Below, one piece after another: positions 16,697 to 25,638 of a stretch of 64,000 bases of DNA. The stretch comes from Pseudomonadota bacterium. GTDB taxonomy: Bacteria > Desulfobacterota > Desulfobulbia > Desulfobulbales > SURF-16. Position 1 is the first letter of the stretch; every line of letters starts with the position of its first letter. Position numbers and translations under genes: made by a program. The stretch spans positions 1 to 64,000 of the forward strand of contig JAHILF010000005.1 of NCBI GenBank assembly GCA_018897105.1, written 5' to 3'. The notes beneath the pieces are model-generated. The model was not told the origin of the DNA and made no database searches. It saw only the letters and a program-made list of their open reading frames with translations.

Positions 16697-19621
16697 ATGA
16701 GTACTGCCAGGCCCACGGTGTTCATCAGTTACAGCCACCTGGATGAGGAGTGGAAAAATCAGCTTCTCCCGCATCTCAAGGCCTTTGAGCAGCAGGGTGA
16801 TCTGCTGCTCTGGCATGACCGCAGGATCGACACCGGCGCGGACTGGTATCCTGAGATCCAACAGGCGGTGGAGGGGGCTCGGGTGGCGGTCTGCCTCATC
16901 ACCAAAAATTTCCTGGCCTCGGATTTTATTACCAAGGAGGAGGTGCCGGCCCTGCTCAAACGGCGGGAGGCAGAAGACCTGACCATCCTGCCCCTGCTGG
17001 TCTCACCCTGCACCTGGCAGCGTATTCGCTGGCTCAAGGGCATCCAGATGTTTCCCCCGGACAACAAGTGTCTTGCCGCCATAAAAGATGAAACAGAGTG
17101 TGAGCAACTGCTCGTGGATTTTGCGGTCAAGGTTGTGGATCGGGCATTGGCAACGGGCCAGAATCATGAGGTTTCCGTTTTTGAAAATCTGCTGGGTAAC
17201 GACGTTTCGGAAGGGGTGACGGACCGGGCGCTGCCGGGCCTCTTGGGTAAGGATGTTCACGCTTACCAGGATCTCTTGGTCAACATTGACTTTTCGGCAG
17301 AACCACCCAGCCAATCGAGTTTCCCTACCTCGCTCTTAGAATTATTGCTGCCTCCAGTGGAGATCTCCCGTCTGCCCGTGACCGGGGCTGAACTCTTTGG
17401 CCGGGAGGCGGAATTGGAATTGCTGGACAGCGTCTGGGAGCAGGGCAAAAGTAATGTCGTCTGTTTTGTGGCCTGGGGCGGGGTGGGCAAATCCACCCTG
17501 ATCAACAAATGGCTGACGGAGATGGCTGCGGACAGCTATCGCGGTGCTGCCAATGTCTTTGGCTGGTCTTTTTACAGCCAAGGAACCGGCGAACGGGTCA
17601 CCTCGGCGGACCGCTTCATTGCCGATGCCTTGGCCTGGTTCGGCGACCCGGATCCTATGACCGGCTCTCCCTGGGACAAGGGCCAGCGGCTGGCAGGCCT
17701 CATCAAGCAGCAGCGGACGCTGCTGGTGCTTGACGGCCTGGAGCCACTGCAGGCCGAGCATGATTTTGACAAGGGCCGCATCAAGGACCCCGGCCTGGCG
17801 GCCCTGGTTGCGGAACTGGCCAGGAATAATCCCGGCCTCTGCCTCATCACCAGCCGGGAAGAGGTGGCCGATCTCCGTCGTTTCCCGCAAACTGTTCAGG
17901 CACGAAACCTGGAGCAGATTTCCGCCGCAGCGGGCCGGGCTCTGCTGCGGGTTGGCGGGGTGCAGGGCAAGGACCTGGAGCTGGAGGAGGCTTCGAGAGA
18001 ATTCGGCAACCATGCCCTGGCCGTTAAGCTCCTGGCCGCCTATCTCCATGAGATCCCCGGCCACCATATCAAAGAGGCGGCCGACATCCCTGACCTGGAA
18101 ATCCCCGAGGAGCATGGTCGCCAACCCCGGCGGGTCATGGCTGCCCTGGTCGGTCTTTTAGGGGATTCACCGGAGGTCGAGTACCTGCGGATTCTTGGCC
18201 TCTTTGACCGCCCGGCGGACAAAGAGGCCCTGGCCGCGCTGCTCACCCCGCCTGCCATCCCGGATCTCACCGGTCGCATCATGGCCGTTAAGGAGGAAGA
18301 CCGCCATGAATGCCTCACTCGCCTACGGCGCCTGGGTCTCCTTGCCCCGGCAAGCAGCCAACGACCCGGTGATCTGGACTGCCACCCCCTGGTGCGGGAG
18401 CATTTTTGTGACCTTCTTCGGGAGCAATTCCCCGCAGCCTGGCAGCAGGGCAACCTACGACTCTATGAGTATTATAAAAGTGTTGCCAAGGAATACCCGG
18501 AAACCATCGAGGAGATGACCCCTCTCTTTTACGCCTGCGCCCATGGTTGCCGGGCTGGTCGCCAGCAGGAGGCGTTAGATAAGGTTTATTGGAAACGAAT
18601 TAGTAGAAAGCAGGAAGCTTACATTAATCATAAACTCGGCGCTTTAGGCTCTGATTTGGCTGCCCTTGCTAATTTTTTTGAGTTACTGTGGGAACGGCCC
18701 ATTGCGGGGCTAACCGAGAAGGGTTGGTTTTTTCTCTTAGGTTGTGCAGGTTTCAACCTTCGAGCCTTAGGCCAGCTGAGCGAGGCCTCTAGGCCAATGG
18801 AAGCTAGTCTGGATGCTGCTGTGGTAGGGAAAGACTGGGAAAACGCCGCCATAGCTGCCGCCAACCTTAGCGAACTCTGTCTTGCATTAGGCAAGGTGGA
18901 CCAGGCTATGAAGTATGGGGAGCGATCGGTGGAATTGGCCGACTGGAGCGGTGATGTTTTCCAGCGCTTGGCCAGACGCACCACCCATGCATCTTCCCTC
19001 CATCAGGCTGGCCAATTAGCTGTGGCAGAGGAATTATTCCACCAAGCTGAGGCCATACATCGGGAACGCCAACCCCTGTATCCCTTTCTCAACTCCATGC
19101 CAGGCTTCTTATACTGCGACCTACTTCTCAATCTACATAAGCCGACCGAGGCTTTGGAACGAGCTGAGAAAGCATTGGGGGAGAGCAAAACGCATGGAGT
19201 CCTTCGTGATATCGGCCTGGATTACCTCACCCTAGGTCGAGCTTGCTTTTGGCTGGGTGATTCAGATACTGCTGCCACTCACCTGGACCGTGCTATGGAC
19301 TTCCTGCGCAAGGCAAATGAACAGGAGTTGCTGGTTCGCGGCCTCCTAGCCCAGGCCGCCTTCTGGCGGGAGCAAGGGCAGTTCCATGCCGCCCGCCGGG
19401 ACTTGGATGAGGTTCTGGAGATCGTCGAGCGGTGCGGCATGCGGCTCTTCCTCACCGACTATCATCTGGAAAGCTGCCGCCTGCTGCTGGCTGAAAACGA
19501 CCTGCCCTCCGCCCGCGGTCACCTGGGCCTGGCCAAAAAACTGGTCGAGGAAACCGGCTACCACCGTCGTGACCGGGAGGTAGAGGAACTTGAAAAGCTG
19601 TTGGCCGATGTCAAACGATGA
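16697..19621 (+). CDS. TIR-STAND (NB-ARC-like)-TPR protein
   Basis: TIR: PTVFISYSHLDEEW...LITKNFLASDFITKEEVPALL; NB-ARC: GREAELELLD, AWGGVGKSTLINKWL (Walker A), TLLVLDGLEPL (Walker B), LCLITSREEV, GNHALAVKLL; C-terminal TPR-like helices. Start ATG 16697 after GGAAAGAG. Confidence 0.9.
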   Translation: MSTARPTVFISYSHLDEEWKNQLLPHLKAFEQQGDLLLWHDRRIDTGADWYPEIQQAVEGARVAVCLITKNFLASDFITKEEVPALLKRREAEDLTILPLLVSPCTWQRIRWLKGIQMFPPDNKCLAAIKDETECEQLLVDFAVKVVDRALATGQNHEVSVFENLLGNDVSEGVTDRALPGLLGKDVHAYQDLLVNIDFSAEPPSQSSFPTSLLELLLPPVEISRLPVTGAELFGREAELELLDSVWEQGKSNVVCFVAWGGVGKSTLINKWLTEMAADSYRGAANVFGWSFYSQGTGERVTSADRFIADALAWFGDPDPMTGSPWDKGQRLAGLIKQQRTLLVLDGLEPLQAEHDFDKGRIKDPGLAALVAELARNNPGLCLITSREEVADLRRFPQTVQARNLEQISAAAGRALLRVGGVQGKDLELEEASREFGNHALAVKLLAAYLHEIPGHHIKEAADIPDLEIPEEHGRQPRRVMAALVGLLGDSPEVEYLRILGLFDRPADKEALAALLTPPAIPDLTGRIMAVKEEDRHECLTRLRRLGLLAPASSQRPGDLDCHPLVREHFCDLLREQFPAAWQQGNLRLYEYYKSVAKEYPETIEEMTPLFYACAHGCRAGRQQEALDKVYWKRISRKQEAYINHKLGALGSDLAALANFFELLWERPIAGLTEKGWFFLLGCAGFNLRALGQLSEASRPMEASLDAAVVGKDWENAAIAAANLSELCLALGKVDQAMKYGERSVELADWSGDVFQRLARRTTHASSLHQAGQLAVAEELFHQAEAIHRERQPLYPFLNSMPGFLYCDLLLNLHKPTEALERAEKALGESKTHGVLRDIGLDYLTLGRACFWLGDSDTAATHLDRAMDFLRKANEQELLVRGLLAQAAFWREQGQFHAARRDLDEVLEIVERCGMRLFLTDYHLESCRLLLAENDLPSARGHLGLAKKLVEETGYHRRDREVEELEKLLADVKR

Positions 19622-19693
19622 AATCAGTCGTTATTTGACGAAGACAATACGAGAATATCCCATCATCACACCCCAAGTATGGAGGATCCGGAA

Positions 19694-22600
19694 ATGATCA
19701 AGCTCATCGTTGAAGGCAAACCGCATGACACCACAACAACAATTCCTGATGATCTGCGGGATCTTCTGGTCGGCGAGCGCTGCGAGCTGGTTGATTTTGA
19801 CCTCGATACCAGAAGTCGCGGTGTGGAAGAGGCTCCACCTCCAATTGAAATCAAGGCCAATGAAGACGACCTGTTGGAACTGGAGCTGGAGGGCGGTGCA
19901 CGGATCTGGATGAGCGTGGCTGAATACCGTGACCACATCGCCGCCCGCTCAATGCGCGGCCCGCAGGAAAAGGGGACGGTCCGGATCAATGCCAGCCTGC
20001 CGCAAATGACCGAGGAGCGCGGGATCTTGCAGTGGGTTGTCAAGAGGCTGCGTTTCCTGGGTTTTGATGTGGCCGAGGGTGCGGCCGAAAAACTGGCCGA
20101 ACGGATCGACACCAGAAAAGGCCTGGAGGGACTCTATAGCTGTTCCATCGACAAGGAGAAACTGGAGCTGTACGAGCACCCGGACTTTCCGAGCGGGGCT
20201 GATCCGTTCCTGGTCTTTATCCACGGCACCATGTCCAGCACGGAAGGCAGTTTCGGCGGATTGTGGAGCGAGCAGCCCCAGGTACGCCGGCGGCTGGCCG
20301 AACATTATGACGGCCGGACCTACGCCTTTGAGCATAAGACCTTTTCCGAAAGCCCCATTGTCAACGCCCTGGCCTTGGCCAAGGCCCTGCCTGACGGAGC
20401 GCGCCTTCACTTGGTGAGCCACTCCCGGGGGGGCATGATCGGCGAACTCCTGTGCCGAGGCGGCAGGTTATTGACAGATGGGGCCACAGCGCTCTTTGAT
20501 GATACTGACTTTAAACTGTTCAAGGCCGCTGACCAGGCCGTGCCGCGTAGCGCCCTGCGGGAACTGGAGGCGGTGCTGCGGCAGAAACGGTTTACCGTTG
20601 AACGGTTCGTGCGGGTGGCCTGCCCGGCCCGGGGCACAACCCTGGCGTCAAAGCGGCTTGACCGCTATCTCTCACTGTTGAACCTGGGGCTCTCATCCCT
20701 GGACAAGAGCGGTTGGGCAGGGGATATCTTGTGGCTGGTGGGGGCAATTATCAAAGAACGCACCGACCCCCGCGTCATGCCGGGTCTGGAGGCGATGATG
20801 CCCGAGTCCACCACTGTCAAACTGTTGAACCGGTCCGATGTGACGGTTACCGGAGCGCTGCGGGTCATTGCCGGAGATTACGACGGCGGCAGCATACTCG
20901 GCTGGGTGGCCAATTGGGCAACGGAAGGATTTTTCGGCTCCGAGAACGACACGGTGATCAACACCCCGTCCATGTATGGCGGCGCTCTCCGGCAGGAAAA
21001 CCTTGGCTGGTATTACTTTGCCCAGGGCAGTAATGTTTGGCATTTCAGCTATTTCAGAGAGCAGATCACAGCTGGACTTCTGGCCGACGGTCTGCTCCAG
21101 GATGGGACGGAGAGGGCCGGGTTCCTGCCCATCTCTCAGGCCCCGCATCGGCACGACCCCATCGGCCGGGGCGTTGCTCTGGATTTCGCCGTTGAAGGGT
21201 GGGGCGCTCCCCTGGGGTGCAAAGCACCGTCAGCCAACGGCAGAAAACCGCTTGTGCTTCTGGTGCCGGGGATCATGGGGAGTCACCTGCAGGTCGCGGA
21301 CAGGAGGGTCTGGCTGGATTTTCTGGCCATTGCCCGCGGCAAATTGAAAGAACTCGACATTGATGCGTCGGGGGTGACCACGGACGGCGCCATGAAGCTG
21401 TCCTATGGAGACTTTGGTTCCTTTCTCTCAGCAAAAAATGAGGTCATTTACTTCCCCTATGACTGGCGGCGGCCGCTACGGGAACAGGGTACGGAATTTG
21501 CCCGTTTCATGGGCCAGGTGCTCGACGCGGCAGCGGCAAACGGCAGGCCTGTGCGAATCGTGGCCCACTCCATGGGTGGACTCCTGGTGCGCATGGCAGC
21601 GGTTCTCTCCAATCCCGAGCGGAACGGCAACCGCTGGTGGGAACGTTTCAGCGCGGCCGGCACAACCAACCGACTGGTCATGGCCGGTACACCCAATAAA
21701 GGCTCGTGGACCGTGCCCTACGCTCTCACTGGACGTGATTCCATTGTCAAGGTGCTGGCCGCCGTGGATTTGAGTCATGATAGAGAGGAGATCCTGCGAT
21801 GTATTTCCGGCTTTACCGGATTTCTGGAGATGCTTCCAGACGACGGGGATGGCCACTGCTTCGACATTGATAGCTGGGAGAAGTGGCAGAAGGCGGACGG
21901 GGAGGAATGGCCCCTTCCCGATGCCGCTTTACTCGCTGCCTGCCGTGAAAACCGCAGGCTTCTTGACCGATTTGATTTTACCGGAGATGCCGGAATAATC
22001 CGTTACGTAGCCGGCTGTGAGGATGAAACTCCGTCCGGGGTCCGGATCGTTAACGCGAAGGGCAGGAATGAACTCATTTTTGACCGCTCCACTAAGGGGG
22101 ACGGCCGGGTCCTCTGGGCCACGGGTATCCCTAAAGGAATCAAGACATGGTACGTGAATGCCGCCCACGGCGATATTTTGAACCAGGAAGATGCCTTCAA
22201 TGGCCTGTCTGAGATCATCGAATACGGTGAGACCAGCCTGCTGCCCACTGAACCGCCGGCCCGGCGTGCGCTTGCGGCTGGGGAAGAGATTATGGTTGAC
22301 CGGGGGTTGCCGATGTATCCGGATCAGAACATGCTTATCCGTGCCGCTTTGGGGGGGAGGATTCTTCCACCCAGGGATCGGAGGACCGAGAAATTTCCTG
22401 CATTCAAGGTCGTGGTCTGCCATGGGGATTTACTGGCAGCTAGGAATCCGGTGGCTGTTGGGCATTATTTCGGTGATACCATCAACGGCAGCGAGGCGGT
22501 CCTGGACCGGCGGCTCGACGGGCTGCTCACCCGGCGTTATCAACTCGGAATTTATACCGGTGCCGAGGGGAGCGTCAATGTCTTTGTTCATACGGAAAAC

Positions 22601-25123
22601 AAGAAAAAATATACCGCCATCATTATCGGTTTGGGTCAGGTCGGCGAGCTGACCCAAGCCCGACTTGCCAACTGCTTTGCCAGGGCGATCCTGGAATTTG
22701 CCACCTCGCCTGCTGTAGATGCCATTGGGCCACAGGGGGTTGAACTTTCCATCAGCACCCTGCTCATCGGCAGCGGTTCAGGCTGGGGTCTCGGGGTTCA
22801 GGAAAGCGTTCGTGGCTTGGTTGACGGTGCCCGGCGCGCCAATATGAAACTTGCAGAATTGGACGGCGCACCGATTCGGCTGCGTGAGTTGGAACTCCTT
22901 GAGATTTTTGAGGATAGAGCGCTCATCGCCCTGCGCGCTGTTCGCAGCCTTGCCACCCTCGGGGGGCTCGCAGGGGTCGAGTACGAGGCCTCCCTGCGCT
23001 GTGGAACCGGCGGACTTCAGCGGGCGGTCTGCGAGGATGGCGGCGACTGGTGGCAGCGACTCAAGGTGGAGATGAATGACAAGGACGAGTTGAAGTTTAC
23101 CTCCCTGACCGGCCTGGCCCGCATCGAGGAAAGGGGGCAGCCTACCCAGCTGGCCCTGGTGGATCGTCTGGTGAAGAATGCCGTAACCAATTCGTCGATC
23201 TCAACCCGGGAGATGAACGCCATTTACAACCTTTTGTTCCCCAACTCATTGAAAATGAGTGCCCCGGACCAGGGCGATCTGCTGCTGATGCTCGACCCCA
23301 AAACCGCAGGTTATCCATGGGAGATGATGTATGTCGGAGAAGGGACGCAGAAGGAGCCCCTGGCCTTACGGGCCGGTTTGATCCGGCAGCTCAGTCTGCC
23401 TGAATTCCGGGAACGGCCGGTGTACAGCTCACGGCAACATGCCCTGGTCATTGCCGATCCAGACCTGAAGTCAAGCAAATTTCCCGAGCTTTCCGGCGCC
23501 CTGCAGGAAGGGAAAGCGGTGGTCAGGATTCTTGAGCAGAAGGGATTTCAGGTGGAAAGGCAGTTGCAAAGCGACCCGCTTTCGATTGCCGGCGCCCTTT
23601 TCGCCGGCGACTACCGTATTCTCCATCTGGCCGGACACGGGGTTTTTGAGTATCCTATTACCAGTAAAGGCAGGGATGGCACCAGCAGAACCAGCCTTGT
23701 CACCGGCATGGTTCTGGAATGGCCGACAAATGCAGAAACCGAAAAGGATGATGCCCGGCAGGACCCGGTCCTGTTGACCGCCGTGGAAGTTCGTCAGATG
23801 ATCGCCGTGCCGGAGTTGGTCTTTATCAACTGCTGTTTTCTGGGCCAGATGGAGGGCCTTGACAAGTGGTTTGCCAAACGGCATCTCTTTGCCGCCAGCC
23901 TTGCTGCTAAATTTATCAGCATGGGGGTGCGAGCCGTGGTGGCCGCTGGCTGGGCAGTGAACGACAGCGCAGCCGAAATATTCGCCACTTCCTTTTACAA
24001 TGCCATGTTCGATGGTCACACCTTTGGCGATGCGGTTCGCGCCGCCCGTTGCAAGGCCCATGAGCAGGTGGGGAGTTGCAATACCTGGGCCGCATACCAG
24101 TGTTATGGCGATCCTGGTTTTCGTTTCCGGGAGAACCATGCGGCACGTCCGAGAAAGTTTTTCCTTGCCCCCCGAGAGGTGGTGTGCGAGTTGCGCGCCT
24201 TGGGCGAGAAGAAAAGGGATGCGCGGGGCAACCGGCTGAGCTCCGCTGACCTGACACGAGATCTGGAGCAGCTTGAACGTCTTATTCCACATGAATGGAT
24301 GATACAAAATGGCGAGATCCGGGCCGCCCTAGCCGCTGTTTATGCCGAATTGGGAGATAACGACCGGGCCATCGAACACTACGAGGCCGCTGAGATATGC
24401 CGGGACGGCGGCTGTACGGTTCGAGATCTGAACCAGTTGTCCAACCTGCGGGTCCGGCGGGCGCAAGATTATCCGCCTGAGCAGGCGGATAAGGAAATAC
24501 TTAGGGAGATAGAAATTCTCACCAGAAGGGCGGGCGAATTGGGTGAGACCCCCGATATCTGCACCATAACCGGCAGTGCGGTAAAGCGGCTGTTGCTGAA
24601 GGTGGCCGACAAGAAACCGACAAAGAAGAAAGAACTGGCGGACCTCATCCGTTTGATGGAGGAATGGTATGAGAAGGCAGTGAAAAGTGACGGTGAATTG
24701 GATCCCTATGCCGCCATGAACTCAATCTGTGCCGCCATCATCGAGGAGTGCTGGGCGGTATCGCCATCGCCTAACCAGGAAAAATTGGCAAAGATCCGCA
24801 ACCTCCTTGATCAAGCGACTATGGCCGGGCAGCGCCTGGAAGAAAAGGACCCGCGTTTCTGGAACGGGGTTCATGCCATCGACGCCGATCTCTACCGTTT
24901 TATTCTGACCCGGATGAAGGGAGGATTGGAGATCGATGGTGTTCCGGATACAAAGGAATTAAATGAGCGGTATAACAATCTGGCGGACAAATACGGTACC
25001 CCCCGGAAGATGGGTTCGGTTGCGGATCAGATCAAATTTGTCGCTCGTTTCCTGCCGGAGAAGGAGATGAAAGAGGTTAAGCACGACCTTGAGAAATTGG
25101 CAGAAAATTTGAGAAAGGGATAG
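19694..25123 (+). CDS. Giant alpha/beta-hydrolase (two elbows) - CHAT protease protein
   Basis: FVFIHGTMSS, HLVSHSRGGM, VLLVPGIMGSHL, RIVAHSMGGLL; CHAT region with ILHLAGHGVFEY (His) and ELVFINCCFLGQ (Cys); start ATG 19694 after GGAGG (ORF extends to 19679). Confidence 0.88.
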   Translation: MIKLIVEGKPHDTTTTIPDDLRDLLVGERCELVDFDLDTRSRGVEEAPPPIEIKANEDDLLELELEGGARIWMSVAEYRDHIAARSMRGPQEKGTVRINASLPQMTEERGILQWVVKRLRFLGFDVAEGAAEKLAERIDTRKGLEGLYSCSIDKEKLELYEHPDFPSGADPFLVFIHGTMSSTEGSFGGLWSEQPQVRRRLAEHYDGRTYAFEHKTFSESPIVNALALAKALPDGARLHLVSHSRGGMIGELLCRGGRLLTDGATALFDDTDFKLFKAADQAVPRSALRELEAVLRQKRFTVERFVRVACPARGTTLASKRLDRYLSLLNLGLSSLDKSGWAGDILWLVGAIIKERTDPRVMPGLEAMMPESTTVKLLNRSDVTVTGALRVIAGDYDGGSILGWVANWATEGFFGSENDTVINTPSMYGGALRQENLGWYYFAQGSNVWHFSYFREQITAGLLADGLLQDGTERAGFLPISQAPHRHDPIGRGVALDFAVEGWGAPLGCKAPSANGRKPLVLLVPGIMGSHLQVADRRVWLDFLAIARGKLKELDIDASGVTTDGAMKLSYGDFGSFLSAKNEVIYFPYDWRRPLREQGTEFARFMGQVLDAAAANGRPVRIVAHSMGGLLVRMAAVLSNPERNGNRWWERFSAAGTTNRLVMAGTPNKGSWTVPYALTGRDSIVKVLAAVDLSHDREEILRCISGFTGFLEMLPDDGDGHCFDIDSWEKWQKADGEEWPLPDAALLAACRENRRLLDRFDFTGDAGIIRYVAGCEDETPSGVRIVNAKGRNELIFDRSTKGDGRVLWATGIPKGIKTWYVNAAHGDILNQEDAFNGLSEIIEYGETSLLPTEPPARRALAAGEEIMVDRGLPMYPDQNMLIRAALGGRILPPRDRRTEKFPAFKVVVCHGDLLAARNPVAVGHYFGDTINGSEAVLDRRLDGLLTRRYQLGIYTGAEGSVNVFVHTENKKKYTAIIIGLGQVGELTQARLANCFARAILEFATSPAVDAIGPQGVELSISTLLIGSGSGWGLGVQESVRGLVDGARRANMKLAELDGAPIRLRELELLEIFEDRALIALRAVRSLATLGGLAGVEYEASLRCGTGGLQRAVCEDGGDWWQRLKVEMNDKDELKFTSLTGLARIEERGQPTQLALVDRLVKNAVTNSSISTREMNAIYNLLFPNSLKMSAPDQGDLLLMLDPKTAGYPWEMMYVGEGTQKEPLALRAGLIRQLSLPEFRERPVYSSRQHALVIADPDLKSSKFPELSGALQEGKAVVRILEQKGFQVERQLQSDPLSIAGALFAGDYRILHLAGHGVFEYPITSKGRDGTSRTSLVTGMVLEWPTNAETEKDDARQDPVLLTAVEVRQMIAVPELVFINCCFLGQMEGLDKWFAKRHLFAASLAAKFISMGVRAVVAAGWAVNDSAAEIFATSFYNAMFDGHTFGDAVRAARCKAHEQVGSCNTWAAYQCYGDPGFRFRENHAARPRKFFLAPREVVCELRALGEKKRDARGNRLSSADLTRDLEQLERLIPHEWMIQNGEIRAALAAVYAELGDNDRAIEHYEAAEICRDGGCTVRDLNQLSNLRVRRAQDYPPEQADKEILREIEILTRRAGELGETPDICTITGSAVKRLLLKVADKKPTKKKELADLIRLMEEWYEKAVKSDGELDPYAAMNSICAAIIEECWAVSPSPNQEKLAKIRNLLDQATMAGQRLEEKDPRFWNGVHAIDADLYRFILTRMKGGLEIDGVPDTKELNERYNNLADKYGTPRKMGSVADQIKFVARFLPEKEMKEVKHDLEKLAENLRKG

Positions 25124-25222
25124 AAAGGAGGTCTGTTTTTTTATACTCTTTATCAGGCCAAGTCATTGTCTGGTAAAAAGATTGCCGCGAAATCCGGATT
25201 TTTTGAGCAAAAAGGAGAGACC

Positions 25223-25540
25223 ATGAGCACGCCTGTGAAAAAGATCGATACCCCTTTCGGGGAGTATGCGCCGCGGGTTGCCAGCCACGACGAACTGGAG
25301 CGCGCGGCAGCGGTCATGGGGGACGCGGTGGAGGCAATCGCCCGGGTCAACCATGACAGGTGGGCGGCGGAGAGGATTTTCCAGGGGTGGCGCTACGGGG
25401 AAGAGCGGGATGATGCCCGGAAGCTGCATCCGGATCTCGTCCCGTATGAGCTCCTCTCCGAGGCGGAAAAACGAATCGACGTGGAGGGCGCCAAAGCGAT
25501 CATTGCCGAACTGATCAGGCTTGGAATTCTTCGGCAATGA
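25223..25540 (+). CDS. RyR domain-containing small protein
   Basis: IARVNHDRWAAERIFQGWRYGEERDDARKLHPDLVPYELLSEAEKRIDVEGAKAIIAELIRLG matches the RyR repeat pattern (W..R...GW.YG..RDD..K.HP.LVPY..L...EK..D); SD AAAGGAGA upstream of ATG 25223. Confidence 0.88.
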   Translation: MSTPVKKIDTPFGEYAPRVASHDELERAAAVMGDAVEAIARVNHDRWAAERIFQGWRYGEERDDARKLHPDLVPYELLSEAEKRIDVEGAKAIIAELIRLGILRQ

Positions 25541-25561
25541 TTGCTTGAACAGAATAGACAT

Positions 25562-25597
25562 AAAAAGGGAACTGACTGTCCGGTCAGTTCCCTTTTT
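25562..25597. terminator. Bidirectional intrinsic terminator closing the TIR/CHAT/RyR module
   Basis: AAAAAGGGAACTGACtgtccGGTCAGTTCCCTTTTT hairpin with A/T tracts between convergent genes. Confidence 0.85.
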
Positions 25598-25638
25598 ATG
25601 TTATGGCCAGGTTGGCGGAAATCAGGGAATCTCAGATT

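Noticed and set aside
17342-18124. 260 aa minus-strand ORF opposite the STAND domain
   Set aside because: Shadow ORF; no domain motif and no start/SD support.
23471-24307. 278 aa minus-strand ORF inside the CHAT gene
   Set aside because: Overlaps the catalytic CHAT region read on the plus strand; no independent evidence.
16697-25540. Bacterial gasdermin partner for the CHAT protease
   Set aside because: No small gasdermin-like ORF is present in or beside the operon; the only small gene is the RyR protein.
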